Shown here: positions 22,898 to 29,920 of the stretch, piece by piece
Numbering within the stretch: the first letter of the stretch is position 1
How the letters are laid out: the number at the start of each line of letters is the position of its first letter
NCBI GenBank assembly: GCA_031179905.1
Contig: JAPSHL010000010.1
Location: 1 to 36,257 of the forward strand
Reading direction: 5' to 3'
DNA from: Bacillus sp. (in: firmicutes)
Lineage (GTDB): Bacteria; Bacillota; Bacilli; Bacillales; Cytobacillaceae
Length of the DNA: 36,257 bases
Program-made: the position numbers and the translations under genes
Notes under the pieces: model-generated
Databases searched by the model: none
What the model was told of the DNA's origin: nothing
What the model saw: the letters and a program-made list of their open reading frames with translations, nothing else

Positions 22898-23380
22898 TTG
22901 AATAAAGAAGATAAAGTAAGTGCAGAAAGACTGTTAAAATATATATGTATTGGCGCAACAGTAGAGGGCCTAAGCTTTTACGGGCCTAAGCTCCTTCTGA
23001 CAGAAAGTGAAACGAATTCTGATCGATTACGTGACGGGCAAATTTATATTACTATCGAAAGCGGGTTTGCCCTTCTTCGATCAAAGTCTGACTCGCTGCC
23101 CAGCTTTGATGACTTGTCAAAATTAAACGCAACAGATGCGTGTAAAATACTCTGTGAGCTCAGATTGAAGAAAATCATAGAGGTTTCCATACATGAGGAA
23201 ATTCCACATTTACTGCTGACTTTTGAGACTGGGGAAGTTTTGTTTATAAGTGGACATCATGAAATGTATGAGTCCTGGCAAGTTGGTGTTTATTTTGACG
23301 AGGTTCAAGCCAACCATTGGGAGATCGTTGCATGTCCTGGTGGAGAACTGGCAATATGGGGACCTGATGATATCGTGTAA
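22898..23380 (+). CDS. Uncharacterised protein, 160 aa
   Basis: No family recognised. The protein is soluble, without signal peptide or membrane helix. It has an N-terminal helix (KEDKVSAERLLKYICIGATVEGL), a probable strand-rich middle, and a conserved-looking end with HLLLTFETGEVLFISGHHEMYESW and WEIVACPGGELAIWGPDDIV, the kind of mixed alpha/beta pattern seen in small immunity- or SMI1-like proteins, but this is only a resemblance. Start: the TTG at 22898 has AAAGGTG 6 bases upstream; the open frame back to 22862 has no ribosome site. It follows the AraC gene closely and ends at a terminator. Confidence 0.55.
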   Translation: MNKEDKVSAERLLKYICIGATVEGLSFYGPKLLLTESETNSDRLRDGQIYITIESGFALLRSKSDSLPSFDDLSKLNATDACKILCELRLKKIIEVSIHEEIPHLLLTFETGEVLFISGHHEMYESWQVGVYFDEVQANHWEIVACPGGELAIWGPDDIV

Positions 23381-23386
23381 AGAATG

Positions 23387-23408
23387 GAAGCCGTTTAAGG
23401 CTTCTTTT
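23387..23408 (+). terminator. Short terminator hairpin
   Basis: GAAGCC (23387-23392) pairs with GGCTTC (23399-23404) over six bases, then TTTT. Confidence 0.7.
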
Positions 23409-23412
23409 AGTT

Positions 23413-23442
23413 TTGTTACAGTTAAGAGCGGAATTATATATT
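23413..23442 (+). promoter_or_regulatory. Likely promoter of the DUF2628 gene
   Basis: TTGTTA (23413-23418) is followed after 16-18 bases by overlapping -10-like boxes TATATA (23435-23440) and TATATT (23437-23442). Confidence 0.45.
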
Positions 23443-23504
23443 ATAATAAGGTAGAAATAACTAGTAAATTTTGATTACATAACGAGAAGAAAGAGGGAAG
23501 AGGA

Positions 23505-23984
23505 TTGGCGTTTCTGGCAGATTTAGACGCATCGACGAAAGAAGACTTGCAAGCATTTGTTGGAGCAAAATATGACAGTAGATATAAAAAGCGATGGGAC
23601 AGCATGTCAGACCGCGGCTCAAAATTATCTTGGAATTGGGCGTGTTTCCTTTTTGGCCCATTTTGGATGGCGTATCGAAAAATGTATAAACTTTCATTCG
23701 GTTATTTGGCGGTTTATTTTATTTTAGAACTTGTTGTTAACATGCTAGGTGATGGACTTTCTGCAATAGGATTTGTTGACACCATTATTTGGATAGGTTT
23801 AACAATTTTCGCCAACTATTTTTATTTAATAAAATCAAAGAATGAAGTAGAGTCCCGAAAAAAAGTAAGTGCAGAGAATCGCAAAAAAGAGCTGTCCCAA
23901 GCAGGCGGAACAAGCATAGGTGCAGTTTTCTCCTATGGACTGGCATCTGTAATTTTAGGTTCTGTTATTCAAATAATGTTTTAA
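23505..23984 (+). CDS. DUF2628-like membrane protein
   Basis: A 159-residue protein with a soluble N-terminus (ADLDASTKEDLQAFVGAKYDSRYKKRWD) and the DUF2628-type segment LSWNWACFLFGPFWMAYRKMYK, followed by about two to three membrane helices (YLAVYFILELVVNML; FVDTIIWIGLTIFANYFYLI) and a last weak one at the C-terminus. The function of the family is unknown. The TTG at 23505 follows AAGAGGGAAGAGG, with GAGGG 7 bases upstream. It has its own promoter and terminator. Confidence 0.75.
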   Translation: MAFLADLDASTKEDLQAFVGAKYDSRYKKRWDSMSDRGSKLSWNWACFLFGPFWMAYRKMYKLSFGYLAVYFILELVVNMLGDGLSAIGFVDTIIWIGLTIFANYFYLIKSKNEVESRKKVSAENRKKELSQAGGTSIGAVFSYGLASVILGSVIQIMF

Positions 23985-23988
23985 ACTT

Positions 23989-24020
23989 TAGAAGCTTGCG
24001 GTTGCAGGCTTCTATTTATT
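23989..24020 (+). terminator. Terminator after the DUF2628 gene
   Basis: An 11-bp stem (23989-23999 with 24004-24014, one T-G pair) and a 4-base loop, followed by a T-rich stretch. Confidence 0.75.
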
Positions 24021-24116
24021 TTATCGATTTACAAATAACCCCACTCCTTTAGACAGGTTTCATATTTCGCAGAAAAATTACATAAATATACAACATTTTC
24101 AAAATCTATACGTTTA

Positions 24117-24155
24117 TTATTGAAAAATTCACACTGTATTTACAAACTATCATTA
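24117..24155 (+). promoter_or_regulatory. PhoP-box-like direct repeat upstream of the acid phosphatase gene
   Basis: Four hexamers lie in exact 11-base register: TTATTG (24117), TTCACA (24128), TTTACA (24139) and TCATTA (24150). The Bacillus PhoP box is TT(A/C/T)A(C/T)A repeated with this period; the middle two are full matches, the outer two weak. Downstream AT-rich boxes such as TAAAAT (24154-24159) could be the -10. Placement before a phosphatase gene supports Pho control, but this is inference. Confidence 0.45.
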
Positions 24156-24193
24156 AAATAACGATGAAAGTCATATTACGGGGAGAGAAATAA

Positions 24194-26365
24194 ATGAATT
24201 TGTCGAATAAAAGCGCAAAGAAAGAAAATAAGAAGAATCAAAAGTCGAAAATACCTATTCTATTACTTACTACACTATTAACTACACAAGGTGCTTATAC
24301 AGCTTCTGCCGCTGCTGATAATTCTGCAATCGAACCTAAACCAGGATCCTACGGATATTATGTTGACGTATATGGTAGTAATGAAAGTTCAAATATGACC
24401 CCTGAAACAAACTCCTCCATCGGTGTGCTCTCAAAGTTTTTAGACATTTGGCAGCCGGGAGATTCATGGGATAACGGCACAGTTTTAAATGAGAGCGTAC
24501 ATAATCATAATATTAATACATCAGTATCTATCACGAAAAACCGCACAGAAGCTGAAGCGAAAGACGCTTACTTAAGTGATCGCCGCAATCAGAACTATAG
24601 TGTTATTACAGGTCTCGGTGCTTATGCTGATAATTTTAAAGCAGGTGCTAACGCTGGGACAACTATTCCAGATGAAATCCCCGATGATGCGACAAGCGTA
24701 AAATATGAAGATGGCGGAAACAGTAACGGCAATTGGGCAGACACTAATTCCAGCCTTGGAAATATGGTTAATCTTATAAATACAATCCGCTGGACAGCAG
24801 CTTCTACCTCTTCAGCTAAAGCTTACTATAGTTATAAACGCCCGTTCCGTTGGAGTGAGGATGTAAGTGTGCTGCCAACACTTGTTCCAGCAAAAAAAGA
24901 GGACCCATCTAGTGACGGAGGCTTCCCGAGCGGCCATACGAATGCCGCATACTTAGCGTCATACGGACTGGCTTATGCAGTGCCAGAGCGTTTTGAAGAA
25001 ATGATGACAAGAGCTTCAGAACTTGGAAACAGCCGTATCGTAGCTGGAATGCATTCCCCGCTTGATGTAATTGGAGGCCGAGTGATGTCAACAGCTGTCG
25101 CAGCTGCAGCATTGAATGACCCAGCAAACAAAAGTGTAAAAGAAGCAGCTTATAAAGAAGCACATGAAGTACTGTTAAAACAAGAAGGCACTTCTTATGA
25201 TGCTTATAGTGACTACGAAATAAATAAACAAAAGTATACAGAGCGACTAACATACGGGTTCCAGCAAATTGGTGATACAACAAAACCGATGGTCGTTCCA
25301 AAAGGTGCTGAAGTCTTGCTAGAAACTCGCTTCCCCTATTTAGATGACATGCAGCGTCGCTGGGTATTATATACAACTGGCTTGCCATCTGGTTATCCTG
25401 TATTAGATGACAGTGAAGGCTGGGGGCGCTTGAATCTTTTTGCTGCAGCAGGCGGATATGATGCATTTGAAACAGATGTCAATGTAACAATGGACAGCTC
25501 ACTTGGCGGATTTAGCGCTGCTGACAGCTGGAAGAATGATATCTCCGGAACAGGCAGACTTTCAAAGGATGGCACTGGTGTCTTAACTTTATCAGGTAAT
25601 AACACGTATACAGGCGGAACAGTTCTAAAAGCAGGTTCCCTAATTGCTAACTCAAGCAACGCCTTTGGAGAGGGCGAAGTTGTTAACAACGGCGGAACAG
25701 TAAATGATCATGTATCTGGTCTTATATCAATTGGCGAAGGCTTTACACAAACAGACGATGGTACACTAGAATTAAACATTGGCAGTAAGGAAGAAGTGCT
25801 GAAAATTGACGGAGAAGCAACATTTGGCGGTACATTAAAGCTGAACTTCACTGATGGATATGTACCTGCAGAAGATGCAGACATTATCAGCTTCAGCTCT
25901 TTAGCAAAAGACAGCAAATTTGCTTCTGTAGAAATTACAGGACTTCCTGAAAACTACGAGGTCGTCTATACAGACAATGCGATCCATGTTGCGGCTGAAA
26001 AGGAAGAAACAGAAGACAACACTCCTGATAATCCTTCCAACCCAGATGAAACGGTTGATAATGACGAAGAAAATAACAGTGATAACCCAACTCCTGTGAA
26101 TCCAGACAACGATAACAATGAAGAAAATACAAATAATAACGATGGCAATACTAATAATGACGACAAGGAAGAATCAGCACCTGAAACTGGCAGCAACAAT
26201 GAAAATATAAACAATTCAGGACAAAACGCTGACATAGATTCAGTGAAAAATCCGCAAACAGGTGATGATACAAATATTTTCCTATATGTAGGCACATTAT
26301 TAGCATCTGCTGTTGCAGCTTCGATTGTATTTTGGAAGCGAAAAATGAAACGAGCAAATCAATAA
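24194..26365 (+). CDS. Cell-wall-anchored PAP2/class A acid phosphatase with autotransporter-type repeat and NPQTG sorting signal
   Basis: A 723-residue secreted phosphomonoesterase. Layout: basic N-region and signal peptide (about 1-41, cleavage near TASAA-AD); catalytic PAP2 domain (about 45-310) with the full class A acid phosphatase signature K-x6-RP (Lys209, Arg216), PSGH (245-248) and SR-x5-H-x3-D (Ser280, Arg281, His287, Asp291); a linker domain to ~450; an autotransporter-associated beta-strand repeat (GTGRLSKDGTGVLTLSGNNTYTGGT, 452-476, running to ~600); an Asn/Asp/Glu/Pro-rich wall spanner (601-685); then NPQTG (686-690), a hydrophobic helix and a KRKMKR tail. NPQTG is a class B sortase motif and the next gene is a class B sortase. 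It probably frees phosphate from organic esters at the cell surface. ATG at 24194 follows GGGGAG by 8 bases. Confidence 0.88.
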   Translation: MNLSNKSAKKENKKNQKSKIPILLLTTLLTTQGAYTASAAADNSAIEPKPGSYGYYVDVYGSNESSNMTPETNSSIGVLSKFLDIWQPGDSWDNGTVLNESVHNHNINTSVSITKNRTEAEAKDAYLSDRRNQNYSVITGLGAYADNFKAGANAGTTIPDEIPDDATSVKYEDGGNSNGNWADTNSSLGNMVNLINTIRWTAASTSSAKAYYSYKRPFRWSEDVSVLPTLVPAKKEDPSSDGGFPSGHTNAAYLASYGLAYAVPERFEEMMTRASELGNSRIVAGMHSPLDVIGGRVMSTAVAAAALNDPANKSVKEAAYKEAHEVLLKQEGTSYDAYSDYEINKQKYTERLTYGFQQIGDTTKPMVVPKGAEVLLETRFPYLDDMQRRWVLYTTGLPSGYPVLDDSEGWGRLNLFAAAGGYDAFETDVNVTMDSSLGGFSAADSWKNDISGTGRLSKDGTGVLTLSGNNTYTGGTVLKAGSLIANSSNAFGEGEVVNNGGTVNDHVSGLISIGEGFTQTDDGTLELNIGSKEEVLKIDGEATFGGTLKLNFTDGYVPAEDADIISFSSLAKDSKFASVEITGLPENYEVVYTDNAIHVAAEKEETEDNTPDNPSNPDETVDNDEENNSDNPTPVNPDNDNNEENTNNNDGNTNNDDKEESAPETGSNNENINNSGQNADIDSVKNPQTGDDTNIFLYVGTLLASAVAASIVFWKRKMKRANQ

Positions 26366-26375
26366 TAATCAACTC

Positions 26376-26407
26376 TGCTCCCCTAAAGAATTAGCTTTAA
26401 GGGAGCA
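26376..26407 (+). terminator. Hairpin between phosphatase and sortase genes
   Basis: TGCTCCC (26376-26382) pairs with GGGAGCA (26401-26407) and the inner TAAAG with CTTTA. The following TCTTTCATTT is a weak T-tract, so it may act as a partial terminator, lowering sortase expression relative to its substrate. Confidence 0.55.
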
Positions 26408-26441
26408 TCTTTCATTTAAAGCAAGTAAAGGCGGGGTAACA

Positions 26442-27197
26442 TTGACTATCATCGAGCGTAAAAAAACCAATTGGCTCCAGCAAATCGTGCTTATTCTATC
26501 AATAGGACTGTTTCTATTTAGCTTATTTAAAATTGGCCATATCGTGTACGGCTATGTGAAAAATGATAAAATGATGGCAGAAATTCAAGATGTCTATCAC
26601 AGTGATACAGGAACGACCAATGAAGGACCCTCTGAACCTCTTCAAGGCATGGAAGACATCAATAAGGATATTATCGGATGGCTTTCTATTGAAGATACAA
26701 AAATAGATTATCCGATTTTACAAAGTACAGATAATGAATACTATTTGAACCGAAACTACAAGAAAGAAGAGTCAAAAGCCGGGAGTATCTTTATGGACTA
26801 TCGAAACAATCCTGATGCAGATGATCATCATACCATCATTTATGGACATGAAATGAAGAATGGTTCTATGTTTGGCGAATTAAAGAAGTTTTTAGACAGA
26901 GATTTTTTCTCACAGCATGATACCTTCCAATATAAAACAAAGCATGGAAGATATGAGGTTGAAATTTTCTCTGTGTATGCCACAACTACTCATTTTGATT
27001 ATTTAAAAACAGAGTTTTCCACTGATGAGGAATACAAAGAATTCTTGCAAACTATATCAGCGAAATCTGAGATTCCAACAGACGTAGAATTAAATAAACA
27101 AGACCAAATTATCACATTATCAACATGCAGTGATCTGTCAGACCCAAATGAAGGCAGACTTGTTGTGCATGGGAAAATGACTGAGATCCAAGGATAA
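26442..27197 (+). CDS. Class B sortase
   Basis: A 251-residue membrane-anchored transpeptidase that cuts the sorting signal between Thr and Gly and joins the protein to cell wall peptide. One N-terminal membrane helix (about 14-36) is followed by the sortase B fold: INKDIIGWLSIEDTKIDYPILQ, catalytic His136 in IIYGHEMKNGSMFGEL, Cys229 in ITLSTCSDLSDPNEGRLVVHG and Arg239. The long helix insertion between His and Cys is a class B trait. TTG at 26442 follows GGCGGGG by 5 bases. The only substrate in the window is the upstream NPQTG phosphatase, so it is probably a dedicated sortase; the pairing recalls the YhcR nuclease and YhcS sortase of Bacillus subtilis. Confidence 0.9.
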   Translation: MTIIERKKTNWLQQIVLILSIGLFLFSLFKIGHIVYGYVKNDKMMAEIQDVYHSDTGTTNEGPSEPLQGMEDINKDIIGWLSIEDTKIDYPILQSTDNEYYLNRNYKKEESKAGSIFMDYRNNPDADDHHTIIYGHEMKNGSMFGELKKFLDRDFFSQHDTFQYKTKHGRYEVEIFSVYATTTHFDYLKTEFSTDEEYKEFLQTISAKSEIPTDVELNKQDQIITLSTCSDLSDPNEGRLVVHGKMTEIQG

Positions 27198-27255
27198 CAG
27201 ACAGAGGCGTTAACCAGATAAAAACAATAGAATCGGGGTGATGAAAATAGAGGAA

Positions 27256-28107
27256 ATGATGATGTTAGATAAGTGCATGAACAACTACATATCTAACCTG
27301 AACTGGTTTAATGGGCAAATCACGAGAGATGGTGCTTTGCTGCTCATAGAAACACCTAGGAAGGAACAGGATTTTTCTCTTACTAATCAAAACTGGACGA
27401 TAACATTAATAAAAGACAGCACAGTAAACAAAATTGAATTAAAAAATGTCTCAATTACTCCAACAGAAGCAGATATATTCTCTGACGGCACCATCTTACT
27501 TGTACAAGGAAGATGCAGTACAGATGGTGATACACTAGAACAAAATGCCTGTAGATATGATGCGACAGGACAATTAAAGGATTCATTTCTTCTCGGTGAT
27601 GGCATTAGTCAAGTACAAATAGACGAGATGGATACCATTTGGGTAAGTTACTTTGATGAAGGGATCTTTGGTGCATTTGAGAATATGGAGCCAATTGGCG
27701 CAAAAGGACTTGTAGCCTATTCGAAGAATGGACAGAAAGTGTGGGAAGCAAATGACTATGATATTGCGGACTGCTATGCCATGAATGTAGTGAGCTCCAA
27801 GGAAGTTAATTTCTATTACTATGATTCATATAAACTCGTTCAACTTAAAGACTATATTGAAACAGCATCCTACATGGTCGAGGGGGAGGATCCGGTTGAC
27901 CAGTTTATCTTTGATCAAGAGGACTTGCTAGTTCAAGTAGACAGTTATAACATGAAGCGTTATAAAAAAAGCAATCAAACGATAACGTCATCTGCTATAG
28001 TGACACTAATTGATGAAAAAGGCAAACGTATAAGCGGACCAATATTTATGCGAGTAAAGCTGCTTTACGCATTTGGTAAAGATCGGTTATATAAGAAGGA
28101 GTATTGA
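27256..28107 (+). CDS. Uncharacterised, probably beta-propeller-like protein
   Basis: I cannot name a family. The protein (~284 aa) has no signal peptide or membrane helix. It shows repeated strand-turn patterns such as ITRDGALLLIETP, FSDGTILLVQGRC, ACRYDATGQLKDSFLLGDGI, QIDEMDTIWVSYFDEGIFG and LVAYSKNGQKVWEA, like blades of a WD/YVTN-type propeller. Similar uncharacterised Bacillus proteins exist. Start uncertain: ATGs at 27241, 27256, 27259 and 27262, with GGGGTGAT at 27235-27242 and AGAGGA at 27249-27254 as competing ribosome sites. It lies 58 bases after the sortase stop without a terminator, so it may be the third gene of that operon. Confidence 0.6.
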   Translation: MMMLDKCMNNYISNLNWFNGQITRDGALLLIETPRKEQDFSLTNQNWTITLIKDSTVNKIELKNVSITPTEADIFSDGTILLVQGRCSTDGDTLEQNACRYDATGQLKDSFLLGDGISQVQIDEMDTIWVSYFDEGIFGAFENMEPIGAKGLVAYSKNGQKVWEANDYDIADCYAMNVVSSKEVNFYYYDSYKLVQLKDYIETASYMVEGEDPVDQFIFDQEDLLVQVDSYNMKRYKKSNQTITSSAIVTLIDEKGKRISGPIFMRVKLLYAFGKDRLYKKEY

Positions 28108-28132
28108 TAAAGAAGGGCTGTTGAGAACACCC

Positions 28133-28164
28133 AAGAAAAGAGGCTCAGCCAATAGGTTGAGCCT
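28133..28164 (-). terminator. Terminator of the tandem GNAT gene
   Basis: AGGCTCAGCC (28141-28150) pairs with GGTTGAGCCT (28155-28164) with one G-U pair. On the minus strand it is followed by CTTTTCTT. It may also work weakly in the plus direction for the convergent gene. Confidence 0.7.
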
Positions 28165-28169
28165 AAATA

Positions 28170-28997
28170 CTAGTTTTGATACTCATAATAGTCTTGAGAG
28201 TGGTAACTTCTAAACCCGCAAGATTGATAGAGTCTAAGAGCATGAGCGTTTTTGGCCTCTACCTCAAGAAAAATGTCTAGACCCTTGTGACTTTCCATGG
28301 TTACAAGCTTTGATAAGGCCATTTTGCCAATCCCTTTTCCTTGCAATTCAGGGAATATTGCAAATCCATAGATCCATGCTTCGCCGTTATCTTCAGCTAC
28401 TCTCATTTTCCCTGCAGTTTTCCCACTTGTTTCAATTATATATTGCTGCTCTGTGTTAAATTCTTTAACTTGCTTATTATATTCACGGGCTTCGTGTTCT
28501 TCTAATCCAAAAGCAAGAATATCAAGCTGTACTTCCGCTTCAAAATCCTCTAAGGAAACGGAAGGGCGCAGAGATACGGAAGTATCTAAAAACAACTCCG
28601 TCTTCTGCCACTTCATTTGATATTCTGACATGGAAAAGGAACAAGGTATACTTCTTAAAAACTCTCTAGCAGAATGAGAGTCTGTAGGAGCATTCAATAG
28701 GACAGTATTAACATTGCGGGTTTTTAAATCAGTAATACATTCTGTTAATAGCTTAGTAAAAATACCCCTCCGACGAAAATTTGGATGGACCATTCCGCAT
28801 ACTTCAACTTTATTACCAAAACCATAACTGCCAAGAAAACCGACAAGTTTTCCTTCGTCATAATGAAAGTAGTCATCTCTAGTTTTCCCGGTTCTATTTT
28901 CAAGCATGTCAAAGTTAAGCTTTAACTGACAGTTATCGATATTTTCGCATATATCTTTGAGTTCTTTTATTGCTTGCAATTCTTCCTTAGTTAACAT
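28170..28997 (-). CDS. Tandem-domain GNAT family N-acetyltransferase
   Basis: A 275-residue cytosolic acetyltransferase with two GNAT folds. The N-terminal half has an acetyl-CoA loop VCGMVHPNFRRRGIFTKLL (about 66-84). The C-terminal half (from ~140) has IYGFAIFPELQGKGIGKMALSKL and the closing motif AKNAHALRLYQSCGFR. The second domain has the more typical Q-x-G-K-G-I-G loop and is probably the active one; the first may be regulatory or also active. Substrate is unknown. ATG at 28997 follows AAAGGAG by 9 bases. It is divergent from another GNAT gene at 29141. Confidence 0.88.
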   Translation of the reverse strand: MLTKEELQAIKELKDICENIDNCQLKLNFDMLENRTGKTRDDYFHYDEGKLVGFLGSYGFGNKVEVCGMVHPNFRRRGIFTKLLTECITDLKTRNVNTVLLNAPTDSHSAREFLRSIPCSFSMSEYQMKWQKTELFLDTSVSLRPSVSLEDFEAEVQLDILAFGLEEHEAREYNKQVKEFNTEQQYIIETSGKTAGKMRVAEDNGEAWIYGFAIFPELQGKGIGKMALSKLVTMESHKGLDIFLEVEAKNAHALRLYQSCGFRSYHSQDYYEYQN

Positions 28998-29140
28998 GAT
29001 CTTTAACTCCTTTCATCTTGTTAAACTCTAATTTAGCATCAGGTATTTTTTTACATATATCTTATCACAAAGAGTAAAATTAGGATGCTATTTTTGTTTT
29101 CGTGTAAAATAATAAAAAAGGCTAGTTAGGAGAATTATTT

Positions 29141-29695
29141 ATGAATATCAAGTCAACTACTACATGGGACGAGGAGCTTTGGAAAGATGCCAGTCCCCTT
29201 TATTTAGAAGCATTTGGTGAGAAGGGAGCGAAGCCCGTTAAAATTATTAAAAATATGCTGACAAAGGGGATTGCTGAACTTTATATAGGTTATTATAACG
29301 AGTCGACGCCAATTGTTATGGCACTGATTGGGAAACTTATTCCTGAGCAAATAATGATTATTGACTATTTGGCGGTGTCTAAAGGAGAACGCAACCAAGG
29401 TACTGGTAAACAATTTGTTGATTATTTGAAAGAAAAAGCTGCTGCAGAAGGCATTCGGACATTAATAATTGAAGCGGAGTCTGAGGAAACAGCAGATAAT
29501 CAGAGAAGAATTAATTTTTGGCTAGCATGCGGCTTTCTTTTAACCGATTATGTTCACACTTATATTTGGGTGCCCGAAAAATACAGGGCAATGTATATAC
29601 CGCTTGCTGGTAATAAACAGATTCTTGGAGAAGAGTTATTTGTGTTTATCAATAAATTCCACGGGCTGTCTTTTCGTGACATGAAAAATACCTAA
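29141..29695 (+). CDS. GNAT family N-acetyltransferase
   Basis: A 184-residue single-domain GNAT protein. The acetyl-CoA binding segment is IDYLAVSKGERNQGTGKQFVDYLKEKA (about 74-100), preceded by IVMALIGKLIPEQIMI strands and followed by LIIEAESEE and RRINFWLACGFLLTDY, the usual beta5-alpha4 closure. Substrate is unknown; a small metabolite or antibiotic-like amine is typical. ATG at 29141 follows AGGAG by 8 bases. It shares the 143-base intergenic region with the divergent tandem GNAT gene. Confidence 0.85.
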   Translation: MNIKSTTTWDEELWKDASPLYLEAFGEKGAKPVKIIKNMLTKGIAELYIGYYNESTPIVMALIGKLIPEQIMIIDYLAVSKGERNQGTGKQFVDYLKEKAAAEGIRTLIIEAESEETADNQRRINFWLACGFLLTDYVHTYIWVPEKYRAMYIPLAGNKQILGEELFVFINKFHGLSFRDMKNT

Positions 29696-29783
29696 TCATT
29701 TTTTAGTCTTGTCTATATTCAATCCTATTTTATATTGTTTTCACACCCTTATAGGAATCTGTTCTTATTTTCTTCTATTTTAA

Positions 29784-29810
29784 TATAGTATCTTTCGATG
29801 AAACCGATAA
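29784..29810 (+). promoter_or_regulatory. Sigma-D-like promoter of the chemoreceptor gene
   Basis: TATA (29784-29787), 15 bases, then ACCGATAA (29803-29810) resembles the flagellar/chemotaxis consensus TAAA-N15-GCCGATAT with 3 of 4 and 6 of 8 matches and correct spacing. The rest of the 29696-29920 gap shows only a small hairpin near 29847-29871. Confidence 0.5.
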
Positions 29811-29920
29811 TTACATTGTTAATCTTTAATAAGTTTATTTTTTGCAAAGAGCTGTCTAAAGACATCTCTTCTGTAGGCTAACCATTATTAAAGATTTATT
29901 TATATTATAGGGGGGATACT

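Noticed and set aside
24909..25466. Long open frame (185 codons) antisense to the phosphatase gene
   Set aside because: It is a shadow of a strongly coding frame, with Leu/His-rich composition and no ribosome site.
25966..26295. Ser/Leu-rich open frame antisense to the phosphatase wall spanner
   Set aside because: It is the complement of the Asn/Asp/Glu repeat codons; low complexity and no start signals.
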